A stretch of 24,901 bases of DNA, from the NCBI GenBank assembly GCA_964600075.1, contig CAZRIE010000061.1:1-24901 (forward strand), given 5' to 3'. The notes under the pieces are model-generated. The model was not told where the DNA came from and did not search any database. It saw nothing but the letters and a program-made list of their open reading frames with translations. The position numbers and the translations under genes are program-made. This DNA comes from CAZRIE01 sp964600075. Its GTDB lineage: Bacteria; Bacteroidota; Bacteroidia; Flavobacteriales; Flavobacteriaceae. Positions 15,833-23,789 of this stretch are shown piece after piece; the first letter of the stretch is position 1, and every line of letters starts with the position of its first letter.

Positions 15833-16154
15833 CTAAATTGGTTTTGGATTGTAATTTGGTTAAATAGTTGTCGAAAGCGTCTAGCTTGTCATCCCATAGT
15901 TTTCGATATTGTTCGATCCACATAAACGCGGGAATCAGATTTTTGGGTCTAATGAAACACAACCGCTCCCTGCCCAGTTTTTTATAATCTATTATTTCGC
16001 ACTCCTTTAAGATTTTTAGGTGTTTGGAAATTGCAGGTCGACTGATTTCAAATTTTTCTGCTATTGCGTTTACTGTAAGCTGCTCATCTGCTAAAAGCTG
16101 GATAATATCACGTCTGACCGGGTCGGCAATGGCCTGAAAAACATCTCTTCGCAT
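15810..16154 (-). CDS. ArsR-family winged-helix transcriptional repressor
   Basis: A 114-aa winged-helix regulator. The DNA-binding helix-turn-helix is VNAIAEKFEISRPAISKHL (about 28-46), followed by the wing LGRERLCFIRP (about 59-69). No metal-site cysteines of the ELCVCDL type are present, so it is not a classical arsenic or cadmium sensor. It belongs to the ArsR branch that accompanies SRPBCC proteins. It is the first gene of the unit and overlaps the SRPBCC gene by 23 bp. Two 16-bp dyads at its own promoter suggest that it represses itself and the genes after it. Confidence 0.9.
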   Translation of the reverse strand: MRRDVFQAIADPVRRDIIQLLADEQLTVNAIAEKFEISRPAISKHLKILKECEIIDYKKLGRERLCFIRPKNLIPAFMWIEQYRKLWDDKLDAFDNYLTKLQSKTNLDEERSRD

Positions 16155-16162
16155 AATTATAA

Positions 16163-16178
16163 GTAACTAATCGGTTAC
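16163..16178. promoter_or_regulatory. ArsR operator 1 (perfect GTAAC-n6-GTTAC dyad)
   Basis: GTAACTAATCGGTTAC has perfect 5-bp arms. It lies 8 bp upstream of the arsR ATG, just downstream of the predicted -7 box, so a bound repressor would block the transcription start. It is matched by a second copy 26 bp away. Confidence 0.65.
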
Positions 16179-16209
16179 GAATATAAATGTAATCGTTCGG
16201 TTACGCAAA
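16178..16209 (-). promoter_or_regulatory. arsR promoter (Bacteroidetes type)
   Basis: On the minus strand TTTG (16209-16206), a 20-nt spacer, and TATATTCG (16185-16178) fit the Bacteroidetes promoter pattern with one mismatch in the -7 box. The predicted start falls near 16172, giving a leader of about 18 nt. Both operators overlap or touch this promoter. Confidence 0.6.
16189..16204. promoter_or_regulatory. ArsR operator 2 (GTAAT-n6-GTTAC dyad)
   Basis: GTAATCGTTCGGTTAC matches operator 1 in arm sequence and spacing, with one arm base changed. It lies entirely inside the 20-nt spacer between the two promoter boxes. Centre-to-centre distance to operator 1 is 26 bp. Confidence 0.6.
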
Positions 16210-16346
16210 TATTTTTAGAAATAGTTACTGTTTCGGCCGAATTCTGTAGAATGGAAAAGGTTATTTCGAACTTGTTAATAGTGGCCCTTTTATACTGCTA
16301 TTCGACTAAAAACTAATATAATAAGTGCTTTTTAGAACTATGTTAT

Positions 16347-16762
16347 CTACTCTTCCCCCCACTCCGTAATTTTCTTCTCGTCGAGTTTCTTACGGCCACA
16401 TTGAGTTCTTGAATAATACCGTCGAAACGGCCTTCAATACTTTTCATCTGGTCGTTTATATTGTCAAAGGAGTTTAATGCAGCGGCTACTTCGAGGGCTT
16501 TGATTCCCTCTTCTACATCGCCGTAGACCTTGGTGAATTCCTTGTCCTAATTTTTGGAATCCTACAAGGCTCTTTTCAGCTCATTTATGGTTTCTACGCC
16601 CTTTGTAACATTTTTGTTGGCAGTTTCCTTCTTCTTTTCAAATGAGGCTCCGGTCGACTTGAATTTATTCTTGAGTTGAATAAGGTCTTCCGGGCTTTTA
16701 TCCTTCCCACAGGAAATAAAAAAGAGTGAAACTAAGGCAATACAAACTGATTTTTTAAACAT
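16347..16762 (-). pseudogene. decayed small lipoprotein gene (two in-frame TAG codons and a frameshift)
   Basis: The first 66 codons (16762-16562) encode a lipoprotein with lipobox LFFISC (Cys18) and a charged helical body ending NELKRAL. After the TAG at 16562-16564 the same frame reads DSKN, a second TAG at 16547-16549, and then about 50 codons of coherent sequence (DKEFTKVYGDVEEG, MKSIEGRFDGIIQELNV). Near 16388-16396 the frame breaks. One base further over it reads KKLDEKKITEWGEE and ends at TAG 16347-16349. An intact ancestor would be about 138 aa. Both TAG codons are one transition from CAG (Gln). The first 66 aa could still be made as a short lipoprotein. I do not recognise the family. 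Confidence 0.7.
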
Positions 16763-16846
16763 ACAGACTGTTTTACAATGTTAATGGTTGCGATTCACTA
16801 TACAATGAAGTCATTTAAACTTGGTGGATGAAATGAAGATTTCGAG

Positions 16847-16897
16847 CCGTTCTCTTTTCACATGATGTCAACATGATATTTATCATATGAAGAACGG
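16847..16897. repeat. imperfect long hairpin in the gap before the DoxX gene
   Basis: CCGTTCT (16847-16853) pairs with AGAACGG (16891-16897). Inside these, TTCAcATGAT pairs with ATCATaTGAA after a 3-nt bulge. The loop contains two CATGAT copies. It lies in the 266-bp gap between the decayed lipoprotein gene and the doxX-oxidoreductase unit. No T-run follows on either strand, so it is not a standard terminator. Confidence 0.4.
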
Positions 16898-16955
16898 ATT
16901 TCAGTCAATAACTTTAGTTCGCAAAATTCCCCTTAAAATAAATTGTAGGCTACCG

Positions 16956-16980
16956 TATTTCAAAACTAGGTTTTGAAATA
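16956..16980. promoter_or_regulatory. 11-bp-arm perfect inverted repeat upstream of the DoxX-oxidoreductase unit
   Basis: TATTTCAAAAC (16956-16966) and GTTTTGAAATA (16970-16980) are perfect inverted repeats around TAG. The dyad ends 48 bp before the doxX ATG and has no T-run after it, so it looks like an operator. The TTTG in the right arm followed 20 nt later by TAATTAAA is a poor promoter match, which would put the dyad over the -33 box. Confidence 0.5.
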
Positions 16981-17028
16981 GTGGAACTTTCCGCATAATT
17001 AAATCGAAAATGACTAAAACCGATTCGT

Positions 17029-17523
17029 ATGGAAATATCTAAAAAAAAGTGGGAACTCAAAGACACTATCGTGCTTTTGCGACTCTTCATAGGATGGCAC
17101 TTTTTATATGAAGGCGTCATTAAGCTTTACAATCCCGATTGGACTTCGTTGGGTTATTTGGCTTCGGCACAGGGGCCATTGCAACCGCTTTTTACTTCGT
17201 TAACAGGGGTTGCCATACTCCCATGGGTAGATGCCCTCAACTGGATTGCACTTATTGTAGTGGGCATTACACTTTTATTAGGTGTTTTTGAAAAAGTTGG
17301 GGCCTTGGTCGGTATTGGGCTATTGTCTCTTTACTATTTGGCCCACCCTTCTTTTCCGTGGTTGGATCAGGTGAATGTAGAGGGCAGCTATTGGTTCGTG
17401 AACAAGAACCTTATCGAGTTGGTTGCCTGCATCGTAATTTTTCAGTTTCCCACGGGACATTATTTTGGATTGGCCCGCTTACTGAATAAAAACAAAACAC
17501 AAACTAAAACCGAAGTATTATGA
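17029..17523 (+). CDS. DoxX-family membrane protein
   Basis: A 164-aa integral membrane protein of the DoxX/DoxD-like family with four hydrophobic segments (about 12-30, 58-83, 86-108 and 124-146). The family mark LLRLFIGWHFLYEGVIKLYNPDW (residues 16-38) is clear. DoxX proteins are small quinone- or redox-linked membrane partners, but their chemistry is poorly known. The stop codon overlaps the start of the Gfo/Idh/MocA oxidoreductase (ATGA at 17520-17523), so the two are translationally coupled. The membrane protein may be the electron or anchoring partner of that exported enzyme, which is inference. Confidence 0.88.
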   Translation: MEISKKKWELKDTIVLLRLFIGWHFLYEGVIKLYNPDWTSLGYLASAQGPLQPLFTSLTGVAILPWVDALNWIALIVVGITLLLGVFEKVGALVGIGLLSLYYLAHPSFPWLDQVNVEGSYWFVNKNLIELVACIVIFQFPTGHYFGLARLLNKNKTQTKTEVL

Positions 17524-19151
17524 GTTTTACAAGAAGAGACGCGCTTAAAGGTCTAGGAGGAATACCCATTCTTGGTGCTGTATGGTGGGCCGGGGCTTCG
17601 AGCACTGTAGCGCAAAAAAGAAAGCGTGCCGAGATACTGGAGCAACTGAACATTCGGCCCACGCTACCTTCAGCAGTACAGGCCATAGGAGGGGAACCCA
17701 TCAGGGTTGGTATTATCGGTTTTGGCATACGTGGAAAGCAATTGTGCAAATCTTTGGGTTTTGCTACCAAACAATGGTTGAAGGATATGAAGGACGCCGC
17801 TGAAAAGGACCCTCAGCATACGGCGTTAAAAGACTTTTTGGCCCAAGAAAAACTTAACGTCAAATTAGTAGCCATATGCGATGTCTTTGATGTCAGGGCC
17901 GAAGAAGCCATTGCTTCTTTTTCGACTGAAGATCACAAGATAAAAAGGTTCGGTACGCATCAAGAAATGATACGTAGCGGCGAGGTTGATGCGGTTATTA
18001 TTGCAACGCCCGATCACTGGCATGCGCCTATGGCCATCGATGCTTTGGAAAACAATATAAATGTGTATCTGGAAAAACCGATGTCCCATACGGTTTCGGA
18101 AACCTATACATTGAGGGAAGCTGCACAGAAATCGAAAGCAGTGTTGCAGGTCGGTCACCAGCATAGGCAAACCTTAAGTTTTCAGACAGCGCAGGATATC
18201 ATACAAAAAGGGGTAGTGGGCCACGTATCATTGGTGCAGACCAATACCAATAGAAATGACGATAACGGTGCCTGGAACTATCATATTCACGAGATGGCCA
18301 ATGAGCAGACCATAGATTGGAATCTGTTTCTGGGTTCGGCACCCAAAATACCCTTTAATAAACACCACTTTTTTAGGTGGAGAAAATGGTGGGCTTATGG
18401 ATCTGGCCTTTCTGGAGACTTGTTAACCCACGATTATGACCGCCTGAATTGCGTATTGAATATGGGCATACCTAGCTCCGTAACGGCCTCGGGGGGTATT
18501 TATACACATAACGATGGGCGTAATGTACCCGATGTACTTCAAGTAAATATGGAGTTCCCCGATTTCAGTACCGGAGGCAGCCAGCCCAAGGGAAAGGAAA
18601 AGGGAATGACCTTTTTGTATAGTGCGACCCTGGGCAATGGCTTTAATCGCCCGACCCTACTAATGGGACACGATGCCACTATGGAACTGGGCAATCAACT
18701 GACTATATGGCCAGATTCGCGTTCGACCAAGTACGCCGATATGATCGAGGCAGAAAAAATGAACGATATAACTCCGATTTATCATTACAATCCTGGTGCT
18801 AATGCAGTCGATGGGGTGGCTTCTGCAACCTCGAAGTACTTCGCCGATAAAGGGCTTATGTGGACCTACATCGACGGAAAAAGGGTTGATTCTACCTATT
18901 TGCACCTTCGCGAATGGTTGAGCAGTATCAGAAATGGCGGAAAACTAAGCTGTGGTATCAATGAAGGTTTTGACGAGGCAATCAGTGCCCACATGGCAGG
19001 ACTTTCTTGGAAACTCGGAAGAAGAATCGATTGGGATGTAGCCAACCAACAGCTCAAACATATTGAAGGTATCGATTTTGACCAAGTACTGATTTCCAAT
19101 AGTTGGGATACTATCGGTGTCGACACCGACAAAGCTGTCGTAGGAGCTTAG
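17520..19151 (+). CDS. Tat-exported Gfo/Idh/MocA-family oxidoreductase
   Basis: A 543-aa NAD(P)-type oxidoreductase of the Gfo/Idh/MocA family with a Tat signal (SFTRRDALKGLGG then a hydrophobic stretch, about 1-31). It therefore folds with its cofactor in the cytoplasm and works in the periplasm. The nucleotide-binding motif is GIIGFGIRG (64-72), followed by ATPDHWHAP (162-170) and the conserved catalytic EKP (185-187, Lys186). Members with this length and export signal act on sugars or sugar derivatives in marine Bacteroidetes and Planctomycetes. The substrate cannot be inferred. It overlaps the DoxX gene by 4 bp. The C-terminal part keeps the usual family dimer and substrate domain, with WAYGSGLSGDLLTHDYDRLN (from about 294) placing several conserved polar residues. 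Confidence 0.92.
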   Translation: MSFTRRDALKGLGGIPILGAVWWAGASSTVAQKRKRAEILEQLNIRPTLPSAVQAIGGEPIRVGIIGFGIRGKQLCKSLGFATKQWLKDMKDAAEKDPQHTALKDFLAQEKLNVKLVAICDVFDVRAEEAIASFSTEDHKIKRFGTHQEMIRSGEVDAVIIATPDHWHAPMAIDALENNINVYLEKPMSHTVSETYTLREAAQKSKAVLQVGHQHRQTLSFQTAQDIIQKGVVGHVSLVQTNTNRNDDNGAWNYHIHEMANEQTIDWNLFLGSAPKIPFNKHHFFRWRKWWAYGSGLSGDLLTHDYDRLNCVLNMGIPSSVTASGGIYTHNDGRNVPDVLQVNMEFPDFSTGGSQPKGKEKGMTFLYSATLGNGFNRPTLLMGHDATMELGNQLTIWPDSRSTKYADMIEAEKMNDITPIYHYNPGANAVDGVASATSKYFADKGLMWTYIDGKRVDSTYLHLREWLSSIRNGGKLSCGINEGFDEAISAHMAGLSWKLGRRIDWDVANQQLKHIEGIDFDQVLISNSWDTIGVDTDKAVVGA

Positions 19152-19293
19152 TAAGTAAAAATGGATGATTGCCCTGTAATTTAAGGGTCTGATATATTGT
19201 AAAAAGTTGAAAATTATCGGCTAAACTGATAAAAGTCATATTTATAAAAGTAAAACAGGAGTATTTTTAAATAACCAATTAATTTTTATTGTC

Positions 19294-20016
19294 ATGCAAG
19301 TCAAGAAAAACCCAAAAGCAGACCTAAATCGTAACAGCGGCCTTTTTTTTGTAATCGGCCTCACTATTGTTCTTTTCATCACATGGAGGGCATTGGAATA
19401 TAAGAGCTATGAGAATAATGATTTCATTTTAGAAGCAATGAACGTAATGGAAGAAATAAAGGAAGATGTGCCTGTTACGGAACAAATTAAGACACCACCG
19501 CCCCCACCACCTCCGTCTGCACCTGAAATTATCGAGGTTGTTGAAGACACCGAAGAAATTGAGGAAACCATAATCGAGAGTACTGAAATGAGTCAAGAAA
19601 CAGTTATCGATGCACCTATGGAAGTCGACGATGTCGTTGCCGCTGAAGAAGAGGAAGAAATCTCGGTACCTTTCTCGGTCATAGAGAATGTGCCAATTTT
19701 TCCGGGCTGTGAGGATAAAAAAAGCAATGACGAACGCAGGACTTGTTTTCAGAAAAAGATACAGGAGCATGTTGCCAATGAATTCAAGTATCCGGATGCG
19801 GCGCTAGAAATGGGAATACAGGGTCGCGTATTCGTGCAATTTGCCATAGACAATAAAGGGTATATTACGAATATTAGGCTAAGGGGCCCCGATAAAAATC
19901 TGGAAAAAGAAGCCAGACGCATTGTCGCGGCAATACCTCAAATGACGCCGGGAATGCAAAGAGGTAGGGCCGTAAAGGTGCCTTATAGTATTCCGATTAC
20001 GTTCAAGTTGGAATAA
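19294..20016 (+). CDS. TonB-family energy-transducing protein
   Basis: A 240-aa TonB-like protein. It has one N-terminal membrane helix (about 16-31). A Pro-rich start at 68-74 leads into a long acidic Glu/Val linker (80-125) that would span the periplasm. The TonB C-terminal domain (about 155-240) contains YPDAALEMGIQGRVFVQFAID and ends VPYSIPITFKLE. It should couple the proton-motive force to outer-membrane TonB-dependent receptors. The usual exbB/exbD partners are not in the window. It stands 142 bp after the oxidoreductase, too far to be sure of co-transcription. The acidic linker in place of the usual Pro-Lys linker is notable but occurs in Bacteroidetes TonB proteins. Confidence 0.9.
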   Translation: MQVKKNPKADLNRNSGLFFVIGLTIVLFITWRALEYKSYENNDFILEAMNVMEEIKEDVPVTEQIKTPPPPPPPSAPEIIEVVEDTEEIEETIIESTEMSQETVIDAPMEVDDVVAAEEEEEISVPFSVIENVPIFPGCEDKKSNDERRTCFQKKIQEHVANEFKYPDAALEMGIQGRVFVQFAIDNKGYITNIRLRGPDKNLEKEARRIVAAIPQMTPGMQRGRAVKVPYSIPITFKLE

Positions 20017-20127
20017 TTGTTGACGGGTCGCAAAGCTTTATTATAGTGAACAGCAATTAAAGCAAAACATGAGAGATTTCATGAGGCTGAGCCTACGTCA
20101 AATGATGAAGTTATAAATTGATTACGG

Positions 20128-21030
20128 TTAGTTGTTGGGCTTTTTGTAATCGATAAGTTTCTGTGGCCCCTCTAGTAAAATGCGTACCACCCGTAGGGTA
20201 CCGTCTTCGGTAGTCGCAATCTGCCATTTGATAAGGGATATTTTTCCTTTCTCGATTTCTATGCCCGTAATACTTCTTGGGTGTACGCAGCTACCATCGT
20301 TAAAAAACGGGATATCGCCGGGTTCAGGAAAGCGCGGCCGATGCGTGTGGCCCACAACGGTAATCAAGAGATCTTTCTGCAGAATCCATTTTTTGATTCT
20401 GCGTTCCACCTTAATGAGCTCCTTATAATTTTTGGCAGGGCTTGTAGGGTCGGCAATACCCCAGATTTGCAGGGGTTTCCAGAGCACCCTGACTAAAAAA
20501 CGGCTCCAGCGCCAAAAGGTATAGTTCCACCAATCACCTTGATGGCCGTGGGTCAAAAAGATTTCCTGTTGTGTTTCGGTGTGTTTTAAGACTATCCCCT
20601 CATGGTATGTAATATCTTCGAACAGTTCTTTTGATTGTCCGTCAATAGGTTCAAAATAGCTGCTGAGATTTTCTCTTACATATTCTTGGTCTTTGTAGAC
20701 CATGTCGTGGTTACCCCATATCATATGTAATTTACCATCTAAATGAAACTGTCGTAATAATTTAAAAACATTTTTATGGGCCTCGAAAATTGACTCAAAA
20801 TTGATATTTTCCCAAAGTTCGTCCCCATCGCCCAATTCACAATATTGAAAACCTTTCTTGTAATAGAAGCTCAGGGCGTGAAAGTAAATGTTCCGGTTAT
20901 TGGCAAAATCATCGGCGAAGCTGTTATCGCCCCTATGGCAATCACTGAAAAGAACAAATTTCGAATCATCATCAAAAGTCACTTTTTTGGCAGTTTCATA
21001 TGCTCGCGATAACCTAAAGTTCGATGACAT
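20128..21030 (-). CDS. calcineurin-like metallophosphoesterase
   Basis: A 300-aa cytoplasmic phosphoesterase. All core metal motifs are present: Asp30-x-His32 (SDCHRGD), Asp68 in GDGDEL, GNHD at 106-109, THGH at 160-163 and GHTH at 227-230. The DCHRGDNSF start and GNHDMVY resemble LpxH-like UDP-diacylglucosamine pyrophosphatase relatives and other bacterial calcineurin-like proteins. The substrate is not clear. The region 165-190, rich in Trp and Arg (WWNYTFWRWSRFLVRVLW), could lie on a membrane surface, as LpxH-type enzymes do. It is convergent with the TonB gene and divergent from the GAF gene. Confidence 0.9.
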   Translation of the reverse strand: MSSNFRLSRAYETAKKVTFDDDSKFVLFSDCHRGDNSFADDFANNRNIYFHALSFYYKKGFQYCELGDGDELWENINFESIFEAHKNVFKLLRQFHLDGKLHMIWGNHDMVYKDQEYVRENLSSYFEPIDGQSKELFEDITYHEGIVLKHTETQQEIFLTHGHQGDWWNYTFWRWSRFLVRVLWKPLQIWGIADPTSPAKNYKELIKVERRIKKWILQKDLLITVVGHTHRPRFPEPGDIPFFNDGSCVHPRSITGIEIEKGKISLIKWQIATTEDGTLRVVRILLEGPQKLIDYKKPNN

Positions 21031-21256
21031 TTTTTTACGGGTTGAATTTTGATTACTAAGTTACTCAGTTATTTACAGTATTGAAATCGCATTCAGTACC
21101 ACTTTTCTTTTAATCCAATCGGTTCGATGAACGCGAACAATGTATGAGAACGGATTGCATGAAATTCGACCAAGAGCCTAGAGCGCCTGCTATGGAGGGT
21201 TTCCTTTAACAGTAGGGCGTGGTTTTCTTTTGTAACTTTACCGCTATTAGTACGAC

Positions 21257-21264
21257 TAATTTTG
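21257..21264 (+). promoter_or_regulatory. possible -7 box immediately before the GAF gene
   Basis: TAATTTTG matches TAnnTTTG exactly and ends four bases before the ATG at 21268. The best upstream box is TTTG at 21229-21232 with a 24-nt gap, longer than usual. If used, the transcript would start at or very near the ATG (leaderless). Confidence 0.3.
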
Positions 21265-21267
21265 TCT

Positions 21268-23646
21268 ATGAAAGGTAAAAGCGGAAAAGAATCCCCATTA
21301 GTGCAGCTCATAAGTTTCAACAAATTGTTGGAGCACTACGATGTTATGGCCCAAAGCGATGATGCTTTTTTTGCAAAAAAAGCGCAACGCATCCTAGATG
21401 CACAGGTCTCCTACCCAGAGTTACGTGCTGGTTTTACAGATCCTGCACTTTTGGATAAGTATAAAGAGGTGATTCAGATTTTGTTGCACGATATCTTTTC
21501 AGAGGTATTGACCAAAAACGAGATAAAGACAGCATCACTGCCCTATGATAATGTCATTTTTAATTCTTCGAAGCGTTTTCAAAATATATTAGAAAGTGCA
21601 GGGGGTAAAGATTTTGTTCCCGAGATGCGCAATTTACCAGATGAACAGATGTACGTGGTGGCCTGTACGGTCATTCTTAATGTTTACTACGGGTATCGGT
21701 TTGACTTTAAAAGACCGTTCTTTTATGATATTCCCGATGCCAATGGGGTGATGCGGCATTATCGAATTCTGTACAACGCCGACTTTATGGAAATACTTCC
21801 GAAGGGTAAGGTGAAAGAATTGACACAAGAAGATGTTGACGAGTTGTTGGATAATTTTGAAAATTTAGACCTGTGGAAGAAAAAAATTCCACCGAACAGT
21901 TTCATATCCAAGGGCTTCGTTATTTCGAATATGTTCGACGTTACTGCAGAACATTCCATCTCCGAAATAAAATCGAGCCTTATCTCCAACGATAAAAGGG
22001 GCAATGATAACTTTATGGAAGACCTGCAGGTGACCTTCCGTTCTTTTTTTAACTTGGCAAACCTAAATGCAGGTTTTATTAGCTACAATGAAAAGGTAGA
22101 CAGTTTCGAGCGCGTTTATGGTAAGGATATGGATAGTTTTATTCTCGGCGATAGCGATGTGCAGACATGTAAAGAGGCTCTTTGCGAGGGTTCGTATCAT
22201 AAATTGCTTAGGGAAAACACCTATTTCACCATATCTGATGTGGACCGGTATTTCAAAATGTCAGGTGGTATTCCTCCCTATAAAAACCTCAAGGAGCAGG
22301 GGATTAAAAGTGCCATTTTCGCTCCGATTGCCGATAATGGCAAGTTATTGGGTGTTTTAGAATTGGTTTCTACCGAGCTGAATGCCTTGAATAGTGTTAA
22401 TGCCAACAAGCTCGAAGACATAATGCCCTTTATCGTGTCAGCCGTATTACGCTCAAAAATAGAGGAAGAAAACCTCATTGACGCCGTAATTCAGCACGAA
22501 TGTACTTCGGTACACGAATCTGTCTATTGGCGATTTCAAGAAGAAGCCAAGCACTTTATCAAAGATGACATCGAAGGTGCCCAACCTACGTTCAAAGAGA
22601 TTGTTTTTAAGGATGTTTACCCCCTATACGGACAAGTCGATATCAAGAATTCGTCAAATGCGCGAAATACGGCCATTCAACGCGATCTGATGATTCAATT
22701 GTCTACTATAAATAAAGTATTGGCAGCATCATTGGAAAAAAATAAACTCCCGATTAATGAAGAATTGATGTTTAGGGTCGACAATCTTATGGATAGTATC
22801 AAAGAAAGTTTACATACCAATAGTGAGCAATCGATTTTCAATTTTGTTACGGATGAGATACACCCGGTATTCGCACATCTTAAAAAGTCGGATGACAAAT
22901 TAAGAAACCTTATCGTTTCTTACGAGTCGTCAATCGATATGGGAACCGATTCATACTACGACCATCGAAAGAATTACGATAAAAGCGTGATGCTCATCAA
23001 TAAGAAGATGGCGACCTTGATCGACAAAAAACAGCAAGAGGCGCAAGACATGTTTCCCCACTTTTTCGAGCGGTACAAGACTGACGGGGTAGAGCATAAT
23101 ATGTACATCGGTGATTCTATTGTTGGAGATAGGGATTTTGATCCAATTTATCTGAACAATCTACGCTTATGGCAATTACAGGTTATGTGCGAGATGGAGA
23201 ATGCGCACTATAAGCTGAAACCTGAGCTACCTGTGCCATTAGATGTGGCCTCGCTGATTTTGGTGTATAACACCTCGCTATCGATCCGTTTTCGAATGGA
23301 CGAGAAGCGTTTCGACGTAGATGGCACCTATAATGCCCGCTATGAGGTTATTAAGAAGCGTATCGATAAATCGTATATCAAAGGTACGAACGAGCGTTTG
23401 ACCCAACCTGGCAAAATGGTCATTGTCTATTCGCAGAAAAAAGATGAGCTAGAGTATCTACGGTACGTAACGTTCTTGAAATCGAAGAGCCATTTTACAG
23501 GAAAAATAGAAATCGTAGAATTAGAAGGCCTTCAGGGCGTATCTGGCCTCAAAGCCATTCGTGCCGATATTCTCTATAAAACGGCTGACAAGACTTCTGA
23601 GAAAACCTATACCTACGAGGACCTTATAGAAGAGCTAAAAGCCTAA
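21268..23646 (+). CDS. large GAF-domain protein of unknown function
   Basis: A 792-aa cytoplasmic protein. I begin it at ATG 21268, since the frame open from 21262 starts with TTG. The N-terminal 240 residues have no domain I can name. A GAF-like domain spans roughly 250-395, seen in FFNLANLNAGFISY (260-273) and the closing strands GIKSAIFAPIADNGKLLGVLEL (from 345). Residues about 400-600 are mostly helical and charged. The C-terminal 190 residues (HYKLKPELP, DVASLILVYNTSLSIRFRMDEKRFDVDG) form another unassigned domain. There is no kinase, cyclase, EAL/GGDEF or HTH motif, so any signalling output is unknown. Multi-domain GAF proteins with this layout are found in other flavobacteria. The DUF58 gene follows about 140 bp downstream and could be a partner. 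Confidence 0.85.
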   Translation: MKGKSGKESPLVQLISFNKLLEHYDVMAQSDDAFFAKKAQRILDAQVSYPELRAGFTDPALLDKYKEVIQILLHDIFSEVLTKNEIKTASLPYDNVIFNSSKRFQNILESAGGKDFVPEMRNLPDEQMYVVACTVILNVYYGYRFDFKRPFFYDIPDANGVMRHYRILYNADFMEILPKGKVKELTQEDVDELLDNFENLDLWKKKIPPNSFISKGFVISNMFDVTAEHSISEIKSSLISNDKRGNDNFMEDLQVTFRSFFNLANLNAGFISYNEKVDSFERVYGKDMDSFILGDSDVQTCKEALCEGSYHKLLRENTYFTISDVDRYFKMSGGIPPYKNLKEQGIKSAIFAPIADNGKLLGVLELVSTELNALNSVNANKLEDIMPFIVSAVLRSKIEEENLIDAVIQHECTSVHESVYWRFQEEAKHFIKDDIEGAQPTFKEIVFKDVYPLYGQVDIKNSSNARNTAIQRDLMIQLSTINKVLAASLEKNKLPINEELMFRVDNLMDSIKESLHTNSEQSIFNFVTDEIHPVFAHLKKSDDKLRNLIVSYESSIDMGTDSYYDHRKNYDKSVMLINKKMATLIDKKQQEAQDMFPHFFERYKTDGVEHNMYIGDSIVGDRDFDPIYLNNLRLWQLQVMCEMENAHYKLKPELPVPLDVASLILVYNTSLSIRFRMDEKRFDVDGTYNARYEVIKKRIDKSYIKGTNERLTQPGKMVIVYSQKKDELEYLRYVTFLKSKSHFTGKIEIVELEGLQGVSGLKAIRADILYKTADKTSEKTYTYEDLIEELKA

Positions 23647-23679
23647 AAAATTTCTAAACAGTATTGCTTGAAAATTGAA

Positions 23680-23697
23680 AAGCTCAAAAGAGAGCTT
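23680..23697. repeat. small hairpin between the GAF and DUF58 genes
   Basis: AAGCTC and GAGCTT form a 6-bp stem with a 6-nt loop. It stands immediately before a longer hairpin. Neither is followed by a T-run on the + strand. Confidence 0.35.
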
Positions 23698-23728
23698 ATA
23701 TACCTGCCTGCGTGTGAGGCAGGTATAT
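23698..23728. repeat. 12-bp perfect hairpin between the GAF and DUF58 genes
   Basis: ATATACCTGCCT (23698-23709) and AGGCAGGTATAT (23717-23728) pair perfectly around a 7-nt loop. It may fold in the transcript or be a dispersed chromosomal element. It stands 62 bases before the DUF58 start codon that I prefer. The left arm shares ATACCTGCCTG with the anticodon arm of the tRNA-Asp gene at the window end. Confidence 0.6.
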
Positions 23729-23789
23729 CGGTTTGTATGTGTACAAGTTTGGTTTTTCGTCTAGTATCTATTATAACTATCTTAGCAAG

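Noticed and set aside
16547..16564. TAG readthrough or pyrrolysine use in the lipoprotein gene
   Set aside because: The gene also has a frameshift near 16390, and nothing in the window suggests a suppressor tRNA or pyrrolysine genes. Decay is simpler.
20017..20127. Terminator between the convergent TonB and phosphoesterase genes
   Set aside because: Only a weak CATGA/TCATG pairing is present, without a following T-run.
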